Origin: an uncultured Roseovarius sp.
GTDB taxonomy: Bacteria; Pseudomonadota; Alphaproteobacteria; Rhodobacterales; Rhodobacteraceae
Length of the DNA: 64,000 nt
NCBI GenBank assembly: GCA_947499555.1
Contig: CANMOU010000002.1
Coordinates: 135,001 to 199,000, forward strand
Direction: 5' to 3'
The first letter of the stretch is position 1. Every line of letters begins with the position of its first letter. This document shows positions 1 through 7,480 of the stretch, piece after piece. Position numbers and translations under genes: made by a program. The notes under the pieces are model-generated. The model did not search any database, had not been told where the DNA came from, and worked only from the letters and a program-made list of their open reading frames with translations.

Positions 1-905
1 CAGTAGAACTTAGTCAGGTCCATGCCGTCGTAGAGCGACGCCACTTCGTCGGCATAACCATTGAACATAAGAGTGTCCTGTCGCCGCGCAAACAGGCCAG
101 TGCCCAGTACGCGTTCGCTGGCCTGACTCCAGCGGGGATGATCCACCGTCGGGTTCACGTTGCTATAAAACCCGTACTCCCGCGCATTGGCTTTGTTCCA
201 CGCGGTCGGTGGCTCCTTGTCGGTGAGTGTGATGCGGACAACCGATTTGATCGACTTGAACCCGTACTTCCACGGCACCACAAGCCGCAAAGGCGCGCCG
301 TTCTGGTTGGGGATGTCCTTGCCGTAGATACCCGTCGCCATAATGGTCAGCGGGTGCATTGCCTCATCCATGCGCAGCCCCTCAACATAGGGCCAGTCAA
401 TTACTGGGTACCGCACACCGGGCATTTCATCTGGCCGATAAGCGGTCTCAAAGGCCACGTATTTTGCTTCTGACTGAACGCCCGCCAGGTCCAGCAGATC
501 CGCCAGCTCAAAGCCATTCCAGGGCACCACCATCGACCAGGCTTCAACACAGCGGAACCGGTAGATCCGCTCCTCTACAGTCATTTTGGCCATGATGTCA
601 TCAAAGGCATAATCGCCCGAGTTGTCGACAAGCCCGTCGATTTTCACCGTCCAGGGCTTCGTCGTCAGCATATGGGCATATTTCGACGGATCATCCTTGC
701 GCGTGCCAAACTCATAATAGTTGCAATAGCTGGTGATATCCTCCCAGGCGGTCGCCTCCAGGTCTTCGGCATGCGCCTGCGTTGCAGCGATACCCGCCAG
801 CCCGAGGCCCGCCGCCGTTCCCGCAAGGATCTGGCGACGGTTGAGATAGGCGCTCTCATCCGTCACGTCACGATCGGTCAGGGTGTTCTTCCAGCGATTG
901 GCCAT
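1..905 (-). CDS. msrP: MsrP, protein-methionine-sulfoxide reductase catalytic subunit (C-terminus cut by window edge)
   Basis: Periplasmic molybdopterin enzyme that reduces methionine sulfoxide in envelope proteins, normally working with the haem membrane protein MsrQ. The reading frame starts at the ATG complementary to 903-905 and is open to base 1, so about 301 residues are visible and the end is missing. Residues 22-25 are the twin-arginine motif NRRQ followed by ILAG and an Ala/Gly/Leu-rich stretch, a Tat signal for export of the folded cofactor protein. The motif YRFRCVEAWSMVVPWNGF contains the cysteine that should ligate molybdenum. The partner msrQ would lie beyond the left edge and cannot be checked. 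Family assignment is firm from the signal peptide and this motif. Confidence 0.93.
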   Translation of the reverse strand, partial: MANRWKNTLTDRDVTDESAYLNRRQILAGTAAGLGLAGIAATQAHAEDLEATAWEDITSYCNYYEFGTRKDDPSKYAHMLTTKPWTVKIDGLVDNSGDYAFDDIMAKMTVEERIYRFRCVEAWSMVVPWNGFELADLLDLAGVQSEAKYVAFETAYRPDEMPGVRYPVIDWPYVEGLRMDEAMHPLTIMATGIYGKDIPNQNGAPLRLVVPWKYGFKSIKSVVRITLTDKEPPTAWNKANAREYGFYSNVNPTVDHPRWSQASERVLGTGLFARRQDTLMFNGYADEVASLYDGMDLTKFY

Positions 906-1014
906 GCGCAAGCCTCCGGTAAATTCGGTTTCATCGTCTTTGACCTAACAGGTGCGTGCCTGTCAGCACAAAACAAGTCCGCTCACAATGAGTTCGGTTC
1001 CTGTAACATTCGCC

Positions 1015-1668
1015 TCAAAGCCCCAGGATTCCGGGGATCTCCGTCATGTCCGTCACGACGTCGTCGCAAACCGGATTTAGCTTTGTGGCATCGGTCACCA
1101 GGGCAAAGCCGATACACCGCATGCCCGCAGCCCCGGCGGCAAGGGCACCGGATGCGCTGTCTTCCACAACAACGCAGTTCCGTGGTGCGACGCCAAGTTC
1201 AGTGGCCGCATGCAGATAGATATCAGGCGCTGGTTTGGGATTCGCGAGATCTCTGGCCGAGTAAACATGCGGGCGAAGCTGATCCAGCAGACCCACGGCA
1301 GCCAAGGTGATTTCCATTTTGGCGACAGGACCATTCGACCCCACCGCCATCTTGATGCCTGCATCGGCCAGTCGCCGGACAAGCGCACTTGCGCCCGGCA
1401 CGCTCTGGGTCTGCGTTTTCAGCGCCTCAAACATGACCTGGTAAAACTGGCCCACCCAATCCTCGGGCAGGTCAGCGCCGCGCGCAATCGCGCCTTGGGC
1501 CACCAACTCCATCGGCCCTGCGCCGTAGATATCCGCCGCCTCCTGCTCAGAGATATCCAGACCTCGGGTTTGCATGTCTTGCCAGAACAAGCGCGCGCAA
1601 ACCATTTCGCTTTCCACCAGCACACCATCGCAGTCGAACAGAACGGCCTCGATCATCGGTCGCGTCAC
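1015..1668 (-). CDS. HAD-superfamily hydrolase, subfamily IA (phosphoglycolate phosphatase / beta-phosphoglucomutase-like)
   Basis: A 217-residue haloacid dehalogenase-type phosphohydrolase. The nucleophile motif FDCDGVLVESE lies at residues 11-21, with the catalytic aspartates in DCD. A Thr/Ser-type motif II (VGSNGP), a lysine near NPKPAPD and the acidic motif VVEDSASG follow in the normal order. The Asn-Pro-Lys-Pro-Ala-Pro-Asp segment is typical of sugar-phosphate or phosphoglycolate phosphatases. The substrate cannot be read from sequence. The GTG at 1668 overlaps the stop of the upstream gene as GTGA, which suggests translational coupling. An internal ATG at 1656 (MIEAVLFDCDG) is an equally plausible start. 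It is probably cotranscribed with the glutamate-synthase-like gene. Confidence 0.88.
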   Translation of the reverse strand: MTRPMIEAVLFDCDGVLVESEMVCARLFWQDMQTRGLDISEQEAADIYGAGPMELVAQGAIARGADLPEDWVGQFYQVMFEALKTQTQSVPGASALVRRLADAGIKMAVGSNGPVAKMEITLAAVGLLDQLRPHVYSARDLANPKPAPDIYLHAATELGVAPRNCVVVEDSASGALAAGAAGMRCIGFALVTDATKLNPVCDDVVTDMTEIPGILGL

Positions 1669-3158
1669 GGGTGTTGCGCCGCATCATGGCTGGGCCGAAA
1701 CTTGTTCATTGCAACAGACGTGCCATCCGGCTGAACGATCCGCACATGCCGCCGCCGCATCAGGCGCGGCTCACCCACACCGACGGAATGCGCGATGGTT
1801 TCCACCTCTTTGATGATCTGCTTCGCGTAATTGGCCACCTTCTTGTACTTGTCCTCAACCACAAGACCGGCCTGAAGGTGTTTGTCATGCGTCGTGATCC
1901 CGGTCGGACAGGTGTTCTTGTTACATTTCAGGGCCTGGATGCAGCCTAGCGAGAACATGAAGCCGCGCGCCGACGTCACGAAATCCGCACCCGCACAAAT
2001 CGCCCAGGCCACGTCACCGGGGTTGACCAGCTTGCCCGCGGCAATGACGCGGATACGCTCCTTAAGCCCATACCGGTCTCGAATATCGACCATCCGGGGC
2101 AAGGCCTCGCGAATGGGCATTCCAACCAGATCCATAAGCGGCATGGGCGCGGCCCCCGTGCCGCCTTCTCCGCCATCAATCGTGATGAAGTCCGGCGCGC
2201 TTTCAATACCACGCTCGATAATGAGCTCAAACAGGCTGTCCCAGGCTTCGCTGGAACCGACCACTGTCTTGAACCCGACCGGGCGGCCCGTGACCTCGCG
2301 GATATGGCCGATAAAATCGAGCAGTTCGCCAAAATCATTCACCTCGCGATGCCGGTTTGGCGAGATACTGTCTTCACCTGCATGAATTCCACGGATCTCT
2401 GCAATTTCAGGCGTGATCTTCTTGCCGGGCAGGATACCGCCCTTGCCCGGTTTTGCACCTTGGGCCAACTTCAGTTCGAACATCTTGACCTGCGGGTTCT
2501 TTGATACCTCGCGCAGCTTCTCGTCGCTTAGCGCCCCGTCCTTGGTCCGCACGCCATACTTCGCCGTGCCGATCTGGTAGACGATGTCGCACCCACCAAG
2601 CAGGTGATAGGGGCTTAGACCCCCCTCGCCGGTGTTCAGCCAGATCCCCGCCTCTGCCGCCCCCCGGCTAAGCGCCTCGACAGCCGGACGCGAGATCGCG
2701 CCAAAACTCATGCCCGAGATATTGAAGATGGACCCAGCCTTGTAAGGGATCGCCGCGTAGGGGCCGATCTCCATCGGCTCGGTCTTGGCAAACTGATCTT
2801 CCAGTGGCGGAAAAGCAGCCGGCACAAAAATGGGCGTGCCCGGCACATTCAAATTCCGGGTCGACCCGAAGGCGATTGTATTTCCCTTTTCTGTCGACGC
2901 ATGCGCCACCCAGTCCCGCTGCGCCCGGTTGAACGGCATTTCTTCACGGTCCATGGCAAAGAAATACTGGCGAAAGAACTCCCCCAGCGTGGTGAACAAC
3001 CCCCGAAAACGCCCAATGACGGGATAGTTGCGTCGAATGGCATCGCCGGTTTGCGTCTTGTCGATGATGTAGAAAAGAAGGGCGGCCAAGAGCAAAGCAC
3101 CCACTACCAGTGCAAAAACAATTGCCAATATCGCGAGCACATCGAAGGCGTATGTCAT
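1665..3158 (-). CDS. FMN-binding glutamate synthase family protein, membrane-anchored
   Basis: A 497-residue protein equivalent to only the FMN/synthase domain of the glutamate synthase large subunit; true GltB is about 1,500 residues. A hydrophobic segment at about residues 5-30 is a probable membrane anchor. The core has the FMN-site glycine-rich segment GGEGGTGAAPMPLMD and the cysteine cluster LGCIQALKCNKNTCPTGI, which should carry a [3Fe-4S] centre. There is no glutamine amidotransferase domain, so it cannot use glutamine by itself. Such stand-alone proteins are widespread and their reaction is not settled. ATG at 3158 is chosen; a TTG directly before it is possible. It overlaps the HAD gene by 4 bp. 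Confidence 0.87.
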   Translation of the reverse strand: MTYAFDVLAILAIVFALVVGALLLAALLFYIIDKTQTGDAIRRNYPVIGRFRGLFTTLGEFFRQYFFAMDREEMPFNRAQRDWVAHASTEKGNTIAFGSTRNLNVPGTPIFVPAAFPPLEDQFAKTEPMEIGPYAAIPYKAGSIFNISGMSFGAISRPAVEALSRGAAEAGIWLNTGEGGLSPYHLLGGCDIVYQIGTAKYGVRTKDGALSDEKLREVSKNPQVKMFELKLAQGAKPGKGGILPGKKITPEIAEIRGIHAGEDSISPNRHREVNDFGELLDFIGHIREVTGRPVGFKTVVGSSEAWDSLFELIIERGIESAPDFITIDGGEGGTGAAPMPLMDLVGMPIREALPRMVDIRDRYGLKERIRVIAAGKLVNPGDVAWAICAGADFVTSARGFMFSLGCIQALKCNKNTCPTGITTHDKHLQAGLVVEDKYKKVANYAKQIIKEVETIAHSVGVGEPRLMRRRHVRIVQPDGTSVAMNKFRPSHDAAQHP

Positions 3159-3319
3159 CAAGACAACCCTTGGCTAGGAAGACCGTATATCTGTTATGCC
3201 ACAGTGAACTTTTGCCACAAGCCCATAGCCAACCCCAAACACCCCGACGACACGCACGCGTTGAGGCATCCAGCTGACAGAAGCCATGGCCAACTACGGC
3301 AAATTGCATCAGCAGTTGA

Positions 3320-3348
3320 TTGAGGGCATTCAGCCCGTGTGCTATTGT
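3320..3348 (+). promoter_or_regulatory. Candidate sigma70-type promoter for the asparagine-synthetase-like gene
   Basis: TTGAGG at 3320-3325 and TATTGT at 3343-3348 are separated by 17 bp. Transcription would begin near 3355, about 32 bases before the proposed GTG start at 3387 and downstream of the alternative ATG at 3339. This is pattern matching only. Confidence 0.35.
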
Positions 3349-3386
3349 CTCAGAAAATACAAAGTTGGCCGTCAGGAGCCGAGGCA

Positions 3387-4967
3387 GTGGCAGAACCCCA
3401 AGCGATTGAAGCGCGGCATGATTTGTCCCATCGACGTTATCTGGCAGAGCGCATGTGTGATCGGCTTTCGGTGGATTTCGCTAAGGTTTTCCGGCTTCAG
3501 TACGTTGTCTGCAAAGCGGCAGGAGAAGCTCCGGCCGGCTACCTGACATATCCGGTTGGATCGTGGTTCGTGCATTGCTGTCCCAACCTTCCGGTGACAG
3601 TTCTCGAAGATGCAAATGGCGCAGTGATCGGTTTATGTTTGGGATTGGCAGTCGATCAGAACGGCGAACTGTTGCAGGCGAGTTATCAGATACCGACGCC
3701 ACTAAGCAAAAAGCGGTTTCTGGATCATGCAGAAGATCACGTCACTTGGTTTGCCGGTCGATATGTCGTCTTTCTGTCCGATGGCTCTCAAACGCGAGCC
3801 TATTGCGATCCTGCGGGTTCACTTTCGCTCGTTTACAATGCCAAAGAAAAGCTCGTTGCAGCATCACTTCTCTTGGCTCTACAACGAGATCTGAAGCCCA
3901 ATCCCGACTACTCACTTGAAGCGATCTGTGGCCTCGCCGATCCTGGCAGCCTGAGCCTGAAGAGTGAACGGGCGTCGACCAAAGGTGGTTTCAGCTTTGG
4001 CGCGACTGCCGACCCTGACGTGCGACGGCTAACACCAAATTTCTCGCTGTCACTCGAAGATTTCAAAGAGACACGCTTCTGGCCAAAGCCGGATCATGAC
4101 TTTCGGATTGCCTCACGGCCCCCGAAAGACGTCGGAAAAGAGCTTACGGCGCGGTTGGGACGTGTTTGCAATAGCCTGGCATCCCATGGATCCGTTCAGT
4201 TCGCACTTTCCGGCGGTCTCGATTCCCGAATGTTGCTGGCGTCGGCCGTTGCAGACGGCTTGCACGAAAACATATCTCTGCACAGCCATGCTATGAGCTG
4301 GGCCTCGATGGTCGATACAAAGGCTGCGACGCTTTTGGCGCGTGACATCGGTCTTCCAATACATATCGAAGAACCCAAAGGTGGGTACCGCAAGGACATG
4401 AGTACTGGTGAAGAGCAAAGTCGCGCGGTCCTGGAACACGATCTTTCAAGCGGATTTGTTGGCGCCCTAAACAACCAAATTCGGCGTGGTGTCCTAAAGT
4501 GGATTCCCAATGATGACGTCTGGATGCGGGGCAATATGCTTGAGTTGGTCAGTGCAATCTGGTGGCCACGACCGGGCCAACTTGACCAAATCGACCAACT
4601 TCAGTTCGCCGTAGACAAATGCCAGGTGAATTTTGGCGACGATGCACAACTGGCACATCGACGTGCGCAAATGACCGATTGGATGACCAACCTTCCCTCA
4701 GCTGCGCAGGAAATTTTTCACGATTTCAACTATATCGAAAATACGCTGCCCTACACGCAATCGGGGCTCCTAAGCGTCAATCATTGTTTCTATGTGGCCC
4801 CAGCCTGCGACAGGCGCATTTTCGCACTGGCCATGGAAGTCGCTTTCTTGAAAAGACGTCGCAAGCGGCTCTACCGCCATGTCTTACTGCAGTCGGTCCC
4901 AAGTTTTTTTTCGGTGCCAGGACCCAAAGACGCCGCTGCGCAGCTCGAAAAGGAAAGCGCGCTTTAG
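3387..4967 (+). CDS. Asparagine-synthetase-like ATP-pyrophosphatase protein
   Basis: About 526 residues. The central motif FALSGGLDSRMLL (SGGLDS near residues 275-280) is the PP-loop of asparagine-synthase-type enzymes, which adenylate a carboxylate and then attach an amine. The N-terminal part keeps the look of the class II amidotransferase fold (GRYVVFLSDGSQTRAYCDPA) but has no cysteine next to the start, so glutaminase activity is unlikely and the amine source is probably different. The GTG at 3387 is preferred over an ATG at 3339 because AGGAG lies 8 bp before it and the candidate promoter overlaps the ATG. Three sampled 60-base lines give 48-52% GC, well below the flanks, suggesting transfer. 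The stop abuts the stop of the convergent operon. Probable role: amidation in surface-glycan synthesis (inference). Confidence 0.75.
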   Translation: MAEPQAIEARHDLSHRRYLAERMCDRLSVDFAKVFRLQYVVCKAAGEAPAGYLTYPVGSWFVHCCPNLPVTVLEDANGAVIGLCLGLAVDQNGELLQASYQIPTPLSKKRFLDHAEDHVTWFAGRYVVFLSDGSQTRAYCDPAGSLSLVYNAKEKLVAASLLLALQRDLKPNPDYSLEAICGLADPGSLSLKSERASTKGGFSFGATADPDVRRLTPNFSLSLEDFKETRFWPKPDHDFRIASRPPKDVGKELTARLGRVCNSLASHGSVQFALSGGLDSRMLLASAVADGLHENISLHSHAMSWASMVDTKAATLLARDIGLPIHIEEPKGGYRKDMSTGEEQSRAVLEHDLSSGFVGALNNQIRRGVLKWIPNDDVWMRGNMLELVSAIWWPRPGQLDQIDQLQFAVDKCQVNFGDDAQLAHRRAQMTDWMTNLPSAAQEIFHDFNYIENTLPYTQSGLLSVNHCFYVAPACDRRIFALAMEVAFLKRRRKRLYRHVLLQSVPSFFSVPGPKDAAAQLEKESAL

Positions 4968-6542
4968 TTACTTCTTGTGGATCACAGCAACTTGGTCTCG
5001 GCGGTTCTTCTGATACCGAACGGTCTCAACAATGCAGCCAGAAATATCCTCGGAAAGCACGTTAAATTCCGCCGCTATCTTTGGGTCGGAATGCTGAAAC
5101 TCTCTGTGGTCCAGCCAGCTCCGGAAAAGCGCCGCGGTTTTCGTGATGCCCGGCTTTTCGTAGGTATCGGGCTGCCACCGCAAATCCTCGATCACGTAAA
5201 GCCCGCCTGACTCCAGTTGCGGGAAGATCTCCAGGAAAGCGTTCTGCTGATGGTGGCTGGCGTGGCTGGCATCATCAATCACAATCGTGGGCGCTGGATC
5301 GATCTCGTCAATCGCATCGGCGATCTGATCGCGATCATCCATATCGCACCGGTGAAACTCGAACCGTTCATGTTCGAACCAGGAAAAATCCGACACGTCG
5401 AGGCCATGGATCTTTGCCTTGGTGAAATACTCAAGCCACATGCGAATTGACGGCAGGTCGGTGGTCACGCGATCAGCGCTCTTGCCATGTTCCGGTCCGC
5501 CGATCAGCAACCCCATTTCCAGGAAAACGATGTCCTGGTCCCGATAAGGATGAAAGAGCATATGATAAAGCTCGGTATACCGATGCTTGGTCGATCCTTT
5601 GTCCGAGCCATAACGATCCGCCAGATCGGTCAGGTTTTCGCCACCTTTACCGGTTTTGATTTTCGGCTTTGCCTTGGCAACCTTCTCAGCGGCTTTCAAA
5701 GCTTCTTTCTCTTCTCTCGACATAACTGGTGCTGCCTCGCAATCAATCTTGTGTTTGGTCAATGCCGCATCCATCCAGCTGCCAGGTTCGGGCATGCCGC
5801 CATGTTTCGACAGAAACTCGCGCACGCGCCGCCCATAGAAGTGAACGGAGTAGGTCTCATCGGTGATAAGGCCTTCGACCTTTTCCTTGGCCCAGCCGCG
5901 CATCAGAATGCGACGTTCCCGAAACCCGACGGGGTAAAGGCCCGGTATCTGGAACGCATATTTGCTCTCGCCGGTCTTGTGCAAATAGTGGGTCACAGCC
6001 TGCGGTCCCCAAACACCCCAGCGCATCTCGCCCACATGCACCGGCGTGCCGTCATCTTTCAGCGTCTGAAGCCGGGTCTTCTCTTCCTCGGGGTACCATT
6101 CGGGAATGCCGTATTCATCCTCGGTCATGTCCAGAAGCTGGCCAAGCGCCTCGCTGTCCGGGGGCAGGCCAAGAACGCCACCATTGATGTGATGTTTCGA
6201 CTCCCAGCCAAAGAAGTGCCCCGTCTCGGTTTCAAAGGGCTTGACGCAATAGGCATCCAGATCGGCCCAGATCATCCGGTCATTCTGCTGCAACAGGTGA
6301 TAGCGGAAGACATCCGAGAAGAGCGCCAGGCTCCCGGTGCGACCGTGCTGAATGAAATTGTCAATCTTCAAAACCGCATCACCATGCACAAGCTCTACGC
6401 CTTCGGGCACGTTCTGCACGTCCTTGTAGTGGTAGAGTTTGACATGATGGCCCGCGTCCAAGAAGGATTGTGCGCACAGCACTTCGACATAGCTCAGCGC
6501 CCCTTCGACCCAGAGCATTCCAATTTCATAGTCGCGGCTCAT
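4968..6542 (-). CDS. Two-domain protein: DXD glycosyltransferase fused to SAM-dependent methyltransferase
   Basis: 524 residues with two enzymatic halves. Residues 1-260 resemble capsular/sugar-binding glycosyltransferases: MIWADLDAYCVKPFE carries the metal-binding DLD at 94-96, and HINGGVLGL follows at about 118-125. A Lys/Glu-rich linker spans about 275-300. Residues 303-524 resemble class I methyltransferases of the type found in macrolide/sugar O-methyltransferases: YGSDKGSTKHRYTELY, VFLEMGLLIGG at about 339-349 and IVIDDASHASHHQ at about 420-432. It may add a sugar and then cap it by methylation. It overlaps the sulfotransferase-like gene by ATGA and is last of three genes. The acceptor and sugar are unknown. 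Confidence 0.78.
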   Translation of the reverse strand: MSRDYEIGMLWVEGALSYVEVLCAQSFLDAGHHVKLYHYKDVQNVPEGVELVHGDAVLKIDNFIQHGRTGSLALFSDVFRYHLLQQNDRMIWADLDAYCVKPFETETGHFFGWESKHHINGGVLGLPPDSEALGQLLDMTEDEYGIPEWYPEEEKTRLQTLKDDGTPVHVGEMRWGVWGPQAVTHYLHKTGESKYAFQIPGLYPVGFRERRILMRGWAKEKVEGLITDETYSVHFYGRRVREFLSKHGGMPEPGSWMDAALTKHKIDCEAAPVMSREEKEALKAAEKVAKAKPKIKTGKGGENLTDLADRYGSDKGSTKHRYTELYHMLFHPYRDQDIVFLEMGLLIGGPEHGKSADRVTTDLPSIRMWLEYFTKAKIHGLDVSDFSWFEHERFEFHRCDMDDRDQIADAIDEIDPAPTIVIDDASHASHHQQNAFLEIFPQLESGGLYVIEDLRWQPDTYEKPGITKTAALFRSWLDHREFQHSDPKIAAEFNVLSEDISGCIVETVRYQKNRRDQVAVIHKK

Positions 6543-7480
6543 GCGTGTTCCACTTCGATCAGTTTGACATCCGAGGTGCCTCGTATCTCGGCCACATCGC
6601 GATCATACATGCGCAGCAGATGTGTCCGTTCAGACGCTGTCCAGGGATCGTAACCGCCATACTCCGAACCACGCGGATACTTCTCCTGCAACGCGACGCG
6701 TTGTGCCAATGCCGTCTCGGCCCCGTCGCGATAAATAGCTGCAATCAGCTCTTCAATTGCGCGTCCGCTGGCCGTGGGACGCTTATTCTTGTTCTTGGGT
6801 TGCTTGAATTTCCCGATATCAACCGTGTCACCACAAAGATTTGCCAGTATGTCCTGACTGATCTCCTGAAAATCCTCATACCGCCAGACATAAATCTGCG
6901 CCTCGGGGAAAAACCGCGTCACTGTACTGAGAACTTTCGACCAGTTAGGCATGTGCTCCATCACGCGCTTTCGCATAATGCTTTCATCCACGAAATTCGC
7001 GCTTGTGACAGATCTGAGATACTCCACATAAGCCGATGCAAAAAAATCAGCGTAGTTTCGAATCCCCAGATGCACTTCGCGCACCGGCCACGGGAACTGT
7101 TCTGAAATCTTACCGATCAACTGCTCACGCCAGAGGTACAAAAGCCCGCGTTTCACGCAGTGCCCGCAATGCCCTGCAAGATTTTCATCTGAAAATATAA
7201 CGCGTTTTATCTTGCCCTTTGGCTCCCAAACGCTGTCAAAAAAAGCCCCGGTTTTCTCCAACAATGCAGTGTCGGTGTATTTCGTGCGGTAGTTTAAGCC
7301 CTGGTCTTCATAGACCTTAAGCTGGCACGGTACCGTCAATTCCTTCCGCGTCTCCCGATGATGCACATAACGCACACCCTGACGCTCCAGATAGCCCGCA
7401 TTGCGACTGAGTACCGACTGAATATGGCTGGTCGCGGTTTTGTGGAACCCACCATGCAGGATGACATATGGCTCGGTCAT
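6539..7480 (-). CDS. Sulfotransferase-like family protein
   Basis: 313 residues. The N-terminus reads VILHGGFHKTATSHIQ (residues 6-21), matching the 5'-phosphosulfate-binding loop of PAPS-dependent sulfotransferases, whose usual pattern is G-x-x-K-T-x-T/S. The downstream part is charged and lacks strong motifs, as is usual for the bacterial members acting on polysaccharides. It overlaps both neighbours by 4 bp (ATGA at each junction), so the three genes are translated as a unit. A sampled line at 6961-7020 is about 47% GC and one at 7201-7260 about 52%, lower than the housekeeping genes here. Sulfation of a surface glycan is the likely role, by inference from the neighbours. Confidence 0.72.
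   Translation of the reverse strand: MTEPYVILHGGFHKTATSHIQSVLSRNAGYLERQGVRYVHHRETRKELTVPCQLKVYEDQGLNYRTKYTDTALLEKTGAFFDSVWEPKGKIKRVIFSDENLAGHCGHCVKRGLLYLWREQLIGKISEQFPWPVREVHLGIRNYADFFASAYVEYLRSVTSANFVDESIMRKRVMEHMPNWSKVLSTVTRFFPEAQIYVWRYEDFQEISQDILANLCGDTVDIGKFKQPKNKNKRPTASGRAIEELIAAIYRDGAETALAQRVALQEKYPRGSEYGGYDPWTASERTHLLRMYDRDVAEIRGTSDVKLIEVEHA

Noticed and set aside
1665-3158. True glutamate synthase large subunit
   Set aside because: About one third of GltB length, no amidotransferase domain and a membrane anchor; only the FMN domain family is supported.
5487-6653. Open frame of 388 codons antisense to the glycosyltransferase-methyltransferase gene
   Set aside because: It lies opposite a gene with intact motifs, lacks a ribosome site and shows no domain.
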